DNA of 45,068 bases from positions 111,148 to 156,215 of the forward strand of contig NZ_LQBK01000038.1 of the NCBI RefSeq assembly GCF_001483755.1. The letters run 5' to 3'. Source of the stretch: Kocuria rosea subsp. polaris (GTDB taxonomy: Bacteria; Actinomycetota; Actinomycetes; Actinomycetales; Micrococcaceae). Below, in pieces: positions 32,579-40,092 of the stretch. The translations under genes were made by a program, and so were the position numbers. Each line of letters opens with the position of its first letter. The stretch's first letter is position 1. The notes beneath the pieces were generated by a model. It was not told where the DNA came from, made no database searches, and was given only the letters and a program-made list of their open reading frames with translations.

Positions 32579-34024
32579 ATGGCCACGTCGTCCCGACCGG
32601 AACATCCTCCTCAGCACTCCGGCGGAGGCTCGTCGGCCGCTCCGCTGCACGCCGAGAGCGTCCTCGGCGGCAAGCTCGACCCCGGCACCAGCACGGTCCC
32701 CGCCACGGGCCCCGGGGTCGAGCCGGCCGGCTTCGAGGAGACCACCCAGGCGCTGGCCCCGGCGGTCGGGCCGTGGGCGGACTCGTTGGGCCGGGCCGGT
32801 TCCCGCGCAGCCCAGACGCTGCTCGTGGCCGCCGTGGTGGTCGGACTCGTCTGGATCCTGCTGCGGATCAAGGTCGTGGTCATCGCCGCCATGGTCGCCT
32901 TGATCCTCGCCTCCGCGGTGGGGCCGGTCGTGAAGTGGCTCGAGCGCAAGGGCTGGTCGAACCTGCTGGCGACCCTCACGGCGTTCCTCGGCATCCTCCT
33001 GCTGCTCGGCGGCGTGATCACGGGCATCGTGCTCACGGTGCGCAACCAGTGGGACACCCTGACCTCGCAGGCCTCGGAGGGCTGGAACGAGCTGCGCCGG
33101 CTCCTGGAGTCCACACCGCTTCCCCTGGACACGGCCAGCATCGACTCCGCCGTGCGCCGGGCCACCGACTTCGTCACCAGCGGCAGCTTCGCCGGCAGTG
33201 CCCTGAGCGGGCTCTCCGCAGCGGCCTCGTTCGTCACCGGGCTCGTCCTGATGATCGTCATCCTCTTCTTCTTCCTCAAGGACGGGGAGAAGATGTGGAA
33301 CTTCGCGCTGCGCTGGTTCCGCGGCGAGCGCCGGGCCAAGCTGGCCGAGTCCGTGGACCGCGGCGCCCAGGTCCTCGGCGGCTACGTCCGCGGCACCGCC
33401 TTCGTCGCCCTCGTGGACGCCGTGCTCATCGGCGCGTTCCTGCTGGTCTTCGGTGTGCCGCTGGCCGTGCCGCTGGCGGTGCTCGTGTTCGTCACTGCTT
33501 TCATCCCCGTGGTCGGGGCGACCGTCGCGGGAATCATCGCGGCCCTCGTCGCACTCGTGACCAACGGCCCGGTCATCGCCCTGGCCGTGGTCGGCTGGAT
33601 CATCGTGGTGAACCAGATCGAGGGCAACATCCTCCAGCCCGTGGTCATGGGCCGCACCCTCAGCCTGCACGCGCTCATGGTGCTGCTCGCCCTGACCGTC
33701 GGCACCCTGGTCGGCGGCATCTTCGGCGCCATCCTGGCCGTGCCGTACACCGCCGTCGCCTGGGCCGTCATCCAGGTCTGGTCCAGCCGCTACCAGGTCG
33801 GCGACGACCCGGTGCTCGGACCGGACCCCGTGAACCCCGCGGACCGCGTCGAGTCCAAGGCCACGATGGCCGAGCGCTGGCGGTACCAGCGGATGCGCTA
33901 CCAGCAGACCCTGGGCGGCCGCTTCGGGTCCACGGAGCGCGACGCCGCCCGGCAGGACGACGACGGCGACCGGCCCGCCGACGGAAAGGGCACCGGTTCC
34001 GCCGCCGGTGCCCGCAAGCCCTAG
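32579..34024 (+). CDS. AI-2E family transporter
   Basis: A 481-aa integral membrane protein of the AI-2E/PerM family. The first ~75 residues are cytosolic and His/Pro/Gly-rich. Then come about eight hydrophobic segments, e.g. TLLVAAVVVGLVWILL, VVVIAAMVALILASAVGPVV, LILFFFLKDGE-like VIVILFFFLKDGEK, and the family motif FIPVVGATVAGIIAAL followed by NQIEGNILQPVVMGRTLSLH. The tail is charged. Members export varied solutes; the AI-2 assignment of the family name is not evidence for this one. Its stop codon overlaps the bioY promoter. Confidence 0.88.
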   Translation: MATSSRPEHPPQHSGGGSSAAPLHAESVLGGKLDPGTSTVPATGPGVEPAGFEETTQALAPAVGPWADSLGRAGSRAAQTLLVAAVVVGLVWILLRIKVVVIAAMVALILASAVGPVVKWLERKGWSNLLATLTAFLGILLLLGGVITGIVLTVRNQWDTLTSQASEGWNELRRLLESTPLPLDTASIDSAVRRATDFVTSGSFAGSALSGLSAAASFVTGLVLMIVILFFFLKDGEKMWNFALRWFRGERRAKLAESVDRGAQVLGGYVRGTAFVALVDAVLIGAFLLVFGVPLAVPLAVLVFVTAFIPVVGATVAGIIAALVALVTNGPVIALAVVGWIIVVNQIEGNILQPVVMGRTLSLHALMVLLALTVGTLVGGIFGAILAVPYTAVAWAVIQVWSSRYQVGDDPVLGPDPVNPADRVESKATMAERWRYQRMRYQQTLGGRFGSTERDAARQDDDGDRPADGKGTGSAAGARKP

Positions 34025-34027
34025 TCT
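34022..34027 (+). promoter_or_regulatory. -10 TAGTCT of a leaderless mRNA (bioY)
   Basis: TAGTCT ends 7 nt before ATG 34035 and includes the stop codon TAG of the gene before. A GGGAG stretch in between could also act as a ribosome binding site on a read-through transcript. Confidence 0.5.
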
Positions 34028-34034
34028 GGGAGCC

Positions 34035-34658
34035 ATGACCAACGTCGAACGCCGCCGCGCCATCACCGCCGAGGACCTCGCGAACATCGCCGTGTTCGCG
34101 GCGCTCACCGCCGCCCTGTCCGTGCTCCCCGGGATCCCCCTCGGCTCGGCCGGGGTGCCCCTGACCCTGCAGACCCTCGCCGTGTTCCTGACCGGGCTGG
34201 TCCTGGGCGGGACCCGTGGGCTCCTCGCGGTGGCGCTCTACGTCCTGGTCGGCCTCATCGGCGTCCCGGTCTTCGCCGGCTTCCGCGGCGGGCTCGGCGT
34301 GCTCGCCGGCCCCTCGGCGGGCTACATCCTGGCCTTCCCCTTCGCCGCGGCCGCGGCCGGCTACGTGGCCCAGTGGCTGATCCCGTCCCGCCGCGCCAAC
34401 GACGGCGGCGCCACCAACGCCCGCTACGAGCGCACCGGCGCCTACACCCTGCGGCTCGTGGCCGCGGCCCTGGCCGGTTTCGTGGTGATCCGGATCGGCG
34501 GGATCCTCGGCCTGGTGGCCAACGCGCGCCTGCCCTTCCAGGACGCGTTCCTCGCCGACCTCGTGTTCTGGCCCGGCGACCTCGTCAAGGTGGTGCTCGC
34601 CGCGGTCATCGCCGTGGGCGTGCACAAGGCGTTCCCCCGGATCGCGGGCACGCGCTGA
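34035..34658 (+). CDS. bioY: biotin transporter S component
   Basis: A 207-aa six-helix membrane protein, the substrate-binding S component of an ECF biotin transporter. It has AALTAALSVLPGIPLGSAGV, VPLTLQTLAVFLTGLVLGG and RGGLGVLAGPSAGYILAF, a hallmark of BioY. It is directly followed by an ATPase and a T component on the same strand, completing BioYMN. BioR or BirA boxes are not evident upstream. Confidence 0.94.
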   Translation: MTNVERRRAITAEDLANIAVFAALTAALSVLPGIPLGSAGVPLTLQTLAVFLTGLVLGGTRGLLAVALYVLVGLIGVPVFAGFRGGLGVLAGPSAGYILAFPFAAAAAGYVAQWLIPSRRANDGGATNARYERTGAYTLRLVAAALAGFVVIRIGGILGLVANARLPFQDAFLADLVFWPGDLVKVVLAAVIAVGVHKAFPRIAGTR

Positions 34659-34661
34659 CCC

Positions 34662-35399
34662 GTGCCCGGTACCCCCGGGGCTGCGCCCCTCGTGTGCTCC
34701 CGCGTCACCGTCACGGCACCCACCACCGCCGGTGAGCTGACCCTGCTCAAGGACCTGGACGTGCGCCTGGACGAGCAGCGGGTGGCCGTGGTCGGGCTCA
34801 ACGGGTCCGGCAAGTCCACGCTCCTGCGGCTGTTCAACGGCCTGGCCCGCCCGTCGTCGGGCACGGTCACCGTGCACGGCACGGACGTGGCCCGGGACGT
34901 GCGCGCGGCCCGGCGGCAGGTGGGCTTCGTGTTCACCGATCCCCTCTCCCAGCTGGTGATGCCGACCCCGGTCGAGGACGTCGAGCTGTCCCTGCGCGGG
35001 GCCGGCGTGCCCCGGGGACGACGACGGAGCGCCGCGCTCGAGCTGCTCGAGCGCGTGGGCATCGGCCACCGCGCCGAGCACAGCATCTACGACCTCTCCG
35101 GCGGGGAGCGCCAGCTGGCGGCGTTCGCGGCGGTCCTGGCCGTCGAGCCCGCGGTGCTCGTGCTCGACGAGCCCACGACCCTGCTCGACCTGCGCAACCG
35201 GGGACGGCTCATCCGGCTGCTCGACGGCCTCCCGCACCAGCTGGTCATCGCCACGCACGACCTCGGCCTGGCCGCGACCGCACCCCGCGTACTGGTCCTG
35301 CACGAGGGGGGCCTCGTCGCGGACGGTCCGCCCGAGGCTGTCCTGCCGGCCTACGAGCAGTGGTGCGCCCACGGCTTCCCGCAGGAGCTCCGCCCGTGA
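34662..35399 (+). CDS. bioM: ECF transporter ATPase
   Basis: A 245-aa A component. Walker A is VGLNGSGKSTLLRLFN, the Q-loop region is GFVFTDPLSQLVMPT, the signature is LSGGERQLAAFAAVLA, Walker B is AVLVLDEPTTLLDL, and the switch His is in VIATHDLG. It powers biotin uptake by BioY with BioN. The GTG start at 34662 lies 3 nt after the bioY stop, and the bioN start overlaps its stop by 4 nt. Confidence 0.92.
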   Translation: MPGTPGAAPLVCSRVTVTAPTTAGELTLLKDLDVRLDEQRVAVVGLNGSGKSTLLRLFNGLARPSSGTVTVHGTDVARDVRAARRQVGFVFTDPLSQLVMPTPVEDVELSLRGAGVPRGRRRSAALELLERVGIGHRAEHSIYDLSGGERQLAAFAAVLAVEPAVLVLDEPTTLLDLRNRGRLIRLLDGLPHQLVIATHDLGLAATAPRVLVLHEGGLVADGPPEAVLPAYEQWCAHGFPQELRP

Positions 35400-36007
35400 G
35401 CCGGGGGCCGGACCTCTTCGGCAGCTACTCCCCCGGCACGACCCTCCTGCATCGCGCCCCGCTGTGGGCGAAAGGCCTCAGCATCGTCGCCGTCACCCTG
35501 GCCGTGGTGCTGTCCCCCTCGTGGCCGGTGCCGACCGCGCTGACCGTGGTCCTGCTGGTCGCGGGCTCCGCCGCAGGCATCGGCGCCCGGGAGTGGTGGC
35601 GCGGGCTCGCGCCGGCCCTGCCCGTGCTGGTCCTCCTGGCCGTCTACCACGTGCTCACCGCCGGGGCGGCCCAGGCCGCGGACGTGGTGCTGACCATCGT
35701 CGTCTTCCTCGTGGTCACCCGGGTGCTGATGCACACCACGCCCCTGCCGGAGCTGCTCGACGGCGTGGTGTGGCTGTGCTCGCCGGTGCGGCTGGTCCGG
35801 GCGGATCCCGAGCGCATCGGCCTGGCGATCTCCCTGATGCTGCGCTCGATCCCCTTCATCGTGGGGGCCGTGGGCGAGCTCCGGGACGCCGTGCGGGCCC
35901 GTGGCCTGCGTCCCAATCCCGTGCGGCTGGTCACCCCGGCGGTGATCGCCACGGTCGCCTACGCCGAGCGGACCGGCCAGGCCCTCGCCGCCCGCGGCTT
36001 CGACTGA
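35396..36007 (+). CDS. bioN: ECF transporter T component
   Basis: A 203-aa membrane protein, the EcfT component linking ATPase and BioY. About five hydrophobic segments are seen, and the coupling helix includes RDAVRARGLRPNP (the Ala-Arg-Gly motif) with a second AARGF near the C-terminus. The GTG start overlaps the bioM stop as GTGA. It completes a bioY-bioM-bioN operon in the usual order. Confidence 0.9.
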   Translation: MSRGPDLFGSYSPGTTLLHRAPLWAKGLSIVAVTLAVVLSPSWPVPTALTVVLLVAGSAAGIGAREWWRGLAPALPVLVLLAVYHVLTAGAAQAADVVLTIVVFLVVTRVLMHTTPLPELLDGVVWLCSPVRLVRADPERIGLAISLMLRSIPFIVGAVGELRDAVRARGLRPNPVRLVTPAVIATVAYAERTGQALAARGFD

Positions 36008-36037
36008 ACGCAGCGCCGCGACCATGATCAGACGGCT

Positions 36038-36043
36038 TACACT
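36038..36043 (+). promoter_or_regulatory. -10 TACACT of a leaderless mRNA (ypfJ-type gene)
   Basis: TACACT ends 6 nt before ATG 36050 with no SD, the same spacing as at serB and the ZIP gene. Confidence 0.6.
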
Positions 36044-36049
36044 TCAGCC

Positions 36050-36964
36050 ATGAGCTTCGACGACAGTTCTCAGCTGGACGCCTCGCGCGTCGGCAGCGGC
36101 GGCGGGCGCGGACGCGGGATCGCCGTGGGCGGCGGGCTCGGCGGCGGCCTGCTGCTGCTGGTCGTGGGCCTGCTCTTCGGCCAGGACGGCATCGACGCCA
36201 TCACCGGCGGGGGCGGGCAGGACACCGGCTCGCAGACGGCCGTGGAGCAGGAGCGGGCGGAGCGCTGCCGGACGGGTGCGGACGCGAACCAGTACACCGA
36301 CTGCCGGATGATCGCCACCGCACAGAGCCTCGACCAGTTCTGGACGGACTACCTGCCGCAGGCCACGGGTGAGCAGTACGTGATGCCCGGCGTGCAGCTG
36401 TTCGAGGGGCACACCAACACCGGTTGCGGTGCCGCGACCTCGGCCGTGGGCCCGTTCTACTGCCCCGCCGACGAGACCGCCTATCTGGACATCGCGTTCT
36501 TCGACGAGCTGCAGACCCAGTTCGGCGCCGAGGGCGGCCCGCTGGCCGAGGAGTACGTGCTCGCCCACGAGTTCGGCCACCACATCCAGAACCAGATCGG
36601 CACGCTCGGCTACGCCCAGCAGGATCCGCAGGGCCCGGAGTCCGGGGCCGTGCGCGTCGAGCTGCAGGCCGACTGCCTGGCCGGGCTGTGGGCGGGCGGC
36701 GCCGCCGGGGACTCCTCCGGGGCCGTGGACCTGGGCGACATCTCCCAGCAGGAGCTCGACCAGGCCCTGGACGCAGCCTCCGCCATCGGCGACGACCGCA
36801 TCCAGGAGACCACCCAGGGCCGGGTCAGCCCCGAGAACTTCACCCACGGCGCCTCGGCCCAGCGGCAGCTGTGGTTCTACGCGGGCTACCGCACCGGCGA
36901 CCTCGACGCCTGCGACACCTTCAGCGCCCGCGACCTCAACGCCCCGCCGGCCCTCTCCCGCTGA
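36050..36964 (+). CDS. YpfJ-type neutral zinc metallopeptidase
   Basis: A 304-aa membrane-anchored peptidase of the YpfJ/neutral zinc metallopeptidase family. Residues ~24-43 form a Gly/Leu-rich transmembrane segment. The active site is LAHEFGHHIQNQ (HExxH at 173-177). RVELQADCLAGLWA supplies the third metal ligand, a Glu near 203. CR.. and CPADETAYLD with other Cys residues suggest a disulfide outside the cell. The biological target is unknown. In the ancestor this gene would converge on the NYN-domain gene now beyond the inserted element. Confidence 0.9.
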   Translation: MSFDDSSQLDASRVGSGGGRGRGIAVGGGLGGGLLLLVVGLLFGQDGIDAITGGGGQDTGSQTAVEQERAERCRTGADANQYTDCRMIATAQSLDQFWTDYLPQATGEQYVMPGVQLFEGHTNTGCGAATSAVGPFYCPADETAYLDIAFFDELQTQFGAEGGPLAEEYVLAHEFGHHIQNQIGTLGYAQQDPQGPESGAVRVELQADCLAGLWAGGAAGDSSGAVDLGDISQQELDQALDAASAIGDDRIQETTQGRVSPENFTHGASAQRQLWFYAGYRTGDLDACDTFSARDLNAPPALSR

Positions 36965-36992
36965 CCCTCGCTCACGCCCCAGCGCCTCCCTG

Positions 36993-37085
36993 CGCCGAGT
37001 CCTCACGCCGGTGCCGCGGGGAACGCCGAGCCCCCACCCCAACGCTCCCCTGGACGCCGAGTCCCCACAGGACTCGCAAATCCCC
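36993..37085. repeat. 31-bp tandem repeat, three degenerate copies
   Basis: Units begin at 36993, 37024 and 37055, exactly 31 nt apart. Each opens with the 14-nt core CGCCGAG(T/C)CC(T/C)CAC and diverges after it. A weak fourth unit may overlap the stop codon of the peptidase gene upstream. The third unit forms the left arm of the palindrome at 37058-37125. Confidence 0.6.
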
Positions 37086-37125
37086 AACAATCCGCATGGG
37101 GAGATGCGAGTCCAGTGGGGACTCG
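37058..37125. terminator. 28-bp imperfect palindrome, probable bidirectional terminator
   Basis: Bases 37058-37085 pair with 37098-37125 (25 of 28) around a 12-nt loop. If the element begins at 37160, the palindrome is chromosomal and once lay between the convergent peptidase and NYN genes, as a two-way terminator would. It could alternatively be a protein-binding site near the integrase gene. Confidence 0.5.
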
Positions 37126-37159
37126 ACGGTGGTCGGCGTGATGACAGTGAACCCACCTC

Positions 37160-37169
37160 GGGTTGCCGA
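37160..37169. other. candidate left attachment core (attL)
   Basis: GGGTTGCCGA here is repeated in direct orientation at 43142-43151. It lies 20 nt before the serine integrase start codon. Serine integrases need only a short shared core, so this is a reasonable crossover site, but 10 bp is short. Confidence 0.45.
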
Positions 37170-37189
37170 CTATTGGCTAATCTGCCCCC

Positions 37190-38593
37190 ATGACGACAAG
37201 GACGGCGGTGGCGATCTACGCCCGCATCTCTCAGGACCGCACCGGCGAGGAACTGGGAGTGACACGCCAGCTGGAGGACTGCCGCGCCGAGGCCCAACGA
37301 CGCGGCTGGCAGGTCGCAGACGAGTACGTCGACGACGACATCTCGGCCTACTCGGGCAAGAAACGACCGCAGTACGAACGCATGCTCACCGACATCGCCG
37401 AAGGGCGCCGCGACGGGGTGATCGTGTGGCACATGGACCGGCTGCACCGACGCCCGGTGGAGCTAGAACGGTTCGTGGACACCTGCACCGCCGCCGGGGT
37501 CCGCGACGTGGTCACGCTCTCCGGAGACGTGGACCTCGTCCACGGGGACGGGCTGCTGATGGCCCGCCTGCTGGCCGCAGTCGCCGCTAACGAATCGGAC
37601 TCCAAGCGACGCCGAGGCGCCCGCAAGGCATTGGAGATCGCCCAGTCCGGACGCCCCGCGATGGGCGGGCCGCGCCCGTTCGGCTTCCAGGACGACCGGG
37701 TGAGCCACCACCCCACCGAGGCCCCTATCATCGCCGAGCTTGCCGCACGCGCCCTGGCTGGGGAAACCCTGACGTCGCTGGCGAGCTGGTTGCAGGAGAC
37801 CGGTGTGAAGACGGTGGCGGGCAAGGAATGGCGTACCAACACGCTCCGGACACAACTGACCAGCCCGCGCATGTGGGGCATGCGCGTCCACCAGGGGCAG
37901 ATCATCGGCCCCGCCCAGTGGGAACCCATCATCACCCCTGAACAGGGCGAGAGGCTCCGACGGCTCTTGCTGGACCCGGCCCGACGCACCAACCGCAGTG
38001 CACGCCGATACCTGCTGTCCGGCTTGCTGGTGTGCGGCAAGTGCGGCAATCGGATGCACTCGGCACCGCGCTACGACACCCGACGCTACGGCTGCCGCAC
38101 CGGCCCCGACTTCGGCGGGTGCGGGGGCGTGTACATCTACGCCGAAATGCTCGAGCAGTTCATCACCGAAGCCGTGCTATTGCGCCTGGACTCCCCCGCC
38201 ATGGACCAAGCGCTCACCGAAGACGGCATCGACCACGACCAACTCCGCACCCTGGCCGACACAATCGACACGCAGAAGCGCCGCCTGGACGACCTGGCGA
38301 CCATGTGGGCCGACGGAGAAATCTCCAAGGAGGAATGGCGCACCGCCCGGAACCGGATCGAGGCGAAGCTCAAAGACGCCAGGAGCCGGTTCGACCGGCT
38401 CAATCGACGTGACGCGGTCACCGAGTACATCGGCCAGGGCCAGCAGCTACAGGAAGTCTGGAAGTCCCTCAACCTCTCCCGGCAGGTCGCCATCGTCAAA
38501 GCCGTCTTGAACTCCGTCACGATCCTGCCCGCCACACACCTCGGGAGGCACGGACTGGACCACGATCGGGTCGTGCCCGACTGGCGGCAGTGA
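37190..38593 (+). CDS. int: large serine recombinase (integrase)
   Basis: A 467-aa site-specific recombinase. The catalytic domain has S14 in AIYARISQD, DISAYSGKKRPQYERML, and VWHMDRLHRRPVELE with the catalytic Arg. The recombinase domain spans ~150-270 (PFGFQDD, LTSPRMWG). The zinc ribbon has CGKCGNRMHSA and a second Cys pair near GCRTG/GCGG. A coiled coil near 350-400 (KRRLDDLATMWADG) and the C-terminal helix follow. It should integrate the element at the nearby att site. The ATG at 37190 has no clear SD. Confidence 0.92.
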   Translation: MTTRTAVAIYARISQDRTGEELGVTRQLEDCRAEAQRRGWQVADEYVDDDISAYSGKKRPQYERMLTDIAEGRRDGVIVWHMDRLHRRPVELERFVDTCTAAGVRDVVTLSGDVDLVHGDGLLMARLLAAVAANESDSKRRRGARKALEIAQSGRPAMGGPRPFGFQDDRVSHHPTEAPIIAELAARALAGETLTSLASWLQETGVKTVAGKEWRTNTLRTQLTSPRMWGMRVHQGQIIGPAQWEPIITPEQGERLRRLLLDPARRTNRSARRYLLSGLLVCGKCGNRMHSAPRYDTRRYGCRTGPDFGGCGGVYIYAEMLEQFITEAVLLRLDSPAMDQALTEDGIDHDQLRTLADTIDTQKRRLDDLATMWADGEISKEEWRTARNRIEAKLKDARSRFDRLNRRDAVTEYIGQGQQLQEVWKSLNLSRQVAIVKAVLNSVTILPATHLGRHGLDHDRVVPDWRQ

Positions 38594-38794
38594 GGACAGG
38601 GCGGCCGGTCGCGTGCTCGGCGCCGGGGCGCCGTGCGCGCGCAACCGCTCCGCCCTCGCCCCCAACAGCACACCGAGCTCGTGCAATGCCGCCGGATCGG
38701 TGATCTTCTCCGGTACTCCTTGTGCTGCACAGGTGGAGCTGACCCATGCCGCCACCACGGACGGATCGATCGCGCCCACGATCAGATGTCCCAC
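38447..38794 (-). CDS. small hypothetical protein coupled to Rep
   Basis: A 115-aa protein. The first ~60 residues look like genuine coding sequence (HLIVGAIDPSVVAAWVSSTC, AAQGVPEKITDPAALHELGV, LLGARAERL), and I recall similar small proteins beside rep genes of actinobacterial integrative elements. The GTG start at 38794 overlaps the end of rep by 13 nt, implying coupled translation. The last ~50 codons run antisense into the integrase 3' end, so the true C-terminus may have been lost. No function is known. Confidence 0.6.
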   Translation of the reverse strand: MGHLIVGAIDPSVVAAWVSSTCAAQGVPEKITDPAALHELGVLLGARAERLRAHGAPAPSTRPAALSSLPPVGHDPIVVQSVPPEVCGGQDRDGVQDGFDDGDLPGEVEGLPDFL

Positions 38795-39561
38795 TGCGCC
38801 CAGATGGCCGGCGGGCCATCCCAGGACAACACCTGATCAGAGTTCCAGCGCACCGCCGGCTCCGCACCAAGAACCCCGGATGCCTGCTCAATGACCGACC
38901 CGGGGCTGTCCCCGTGCAGACGAGTCACCTTCGGCTGGAAGCCCTGACCGAGGTCGTAGCGGTGCATACCCAGCGCGCGGGTGCCCGGGTCGGTGAAGGT
39001 TTTGGTGACGTACTTGGACAGATACCGCGCCGCCAGACGAGCCTCACCGAGCGAGCCGGAACCGACCGGCAGATCCCCCAGCAGCTTGATGTGCACGAAC
39101 CCACGGCCCCACGCCTCGCTGATGAGGTGCCGCGAGATGTAGCGCCCCACGGCGAAGTGCACGTGGAAGTGCACCCCGTCCTTGTGCAATTCCGGCACCC
39201 AGGCATACGGCAGAGGATCGCCGCCGAGGCTGTCGCGCAGTTGCCGGAAGAACAGCCCAGCATGTGCCCGCACCAGGCGGGGGTCAGTGCACCGAGGTTC
39301 GCCGTAGGTGAGAGTGCCCAGACGGTTCAGCCGATTGGCCGCGCAGTAACGCCGCAGTTTGGCCCGAGCACGGCGTGCCGCCTCTTGGGCGGCTCGCTCG
39401 GGATCAACGGCAGACCCTGGAGCAACGTAGGAACGGTCGGGCCGCTGGGATGCTACGAAACAGCCACCGCCCTCCCCAGCATCGGGGTACAAAGACAGAC
39501 GCCACCCCGCATCAACGGCAAGAGGAAGCGTAGGCGCAGCGGAGGAAGGAAAAGCGAACAT
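38782..39561 (-). CDS. rep: rolling-circle replication initiator (HUH Rep)
   Basis: A 259-aa HUH endonuclease of rolling-circle plasmids. Motif 1 is LGTLTYG (81-87), motif 2 is HFHVHFAVG with the metal-binding H133-x-H135, and motif 3 is RYLSKYVTK with the nicking Tyr at 180 or 184. It would nick a double-strand origin and start replication of the excised circle. The origin should lie nearby, possibly in 39562-39796. Start ATG 39561 is preceded by GGAGGTCAGG-type sequence on the other strand only, so its SD is weak. Confidence 0.85.
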   Translation of the reverse strand: MFAFPSSAAPTLPLAVDAGWRLSLYPDAGEGGGCFVASQRPDRSYVAPGSAVDPERAAQEAARRARAKLRRYCAANRLNRLGTLTYGEPRCTDPRLVRAHAGLFFRQLRDSLGGDPLPYAWVPELHKDGVHFHVHFAVGRYISRHLISEAWGRGFVHIKLLGDLPVGSGSLGEARLAARYLSKYVTKTFTDPGTRALGMHRYDLGQGFQPKVTRLHGDSPGSVIEQASGVLGAEPAVRWNSDQVLSWDGPPAIWAQWDI

Positions 39562-39796
39562 GACACACCCTGGAGGTCAGGAACCACGAAGGTTCGCACT
39601 ATCGCCAGAGAGTGAGCAGACACCCAAAGGAACCGCTACAGTCCCGCGACGTCGCCAGCAGACGCACGCCGTGCCAGACCGGGAGAACAACTGCACCAGA
39701 TCCCTTATAGCCACACAATTTAGCATCCGGGTGCACCCAGGCACAGTGACGAGGATGAAGCACCCCAACGAGTTACGTTGCTAGTTCAAGTCAAGA
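39562..39796. other. rep upstream region with 10-bp palindrome
   Basis: A 235-nt AT-richer stretch without a convincing gene. It holds the perfect palindrome GGGTGCACCC at 39729-39738 and a minus-strand TATAAG hexamer near 39704-39709 that could be the rep -10. A double-strand replication origin is expected close to rep; I cannot assign a nick site. Confidence 0.35.
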
Positions 39797-39813
39797 CGGC
39801 GCCTACGGCGCCG
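39797..39813 (-). terminator. hairpin at the apeA stop codon
   Basis: CGGCGCC (39797-39803) pairs with GGCGCCG (39807-39813) around a 3-nt loop that overlaps the stop codon. TCTTGACTTG follows on the minus strand, a partial U-tract. Confidence 0.5.
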
Positions 39814-40088
39814 CGAGCACACCGGCCAAGTCGCTGGTTAGGCGGTCGAAAGATGGCTGATCGGACAGCTTCTCGAAGACCACTTCCGGCGCATCCACAT
39901 CGCGCAACAGGCAGAAGACATAGAGCCAGAACGCAGACCGTCCGAGTACGATCTGCGCCGTCGTAGCGTCTGCAATCTCTGCATTGTGGTGCGCAACGGT
40001 GTTTCGATTTTTCTTCACCAACGTGGCCCAACTGTCCACGTCGCACACCAAAGAAGTGAAAGGCGCACCGACGCGTTGAGCGCAACGC

Positions 40089-40092
40089 TTAA
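40089..40092. repeat. TTAA target duplication, left copy
   Basis: TTAA here and at 41485-41488 flank the inverted repeats exactly. TTAA fits the YTAR target of the IS701 family. Confidence 0.8.

Noticed and set aside
32579-34024. Autoinducer-2 export as the function of the AI-2E-type permease.
   Set aside because: The family name comes from one member; nothing here (no luxS) supports AI-2 as substrate.
39560-39784. Short plus-strand open frame upstream of rep.
   Set aside because: It has no SD, no conserved pattern and lies in the likely rep promoter/origin region.
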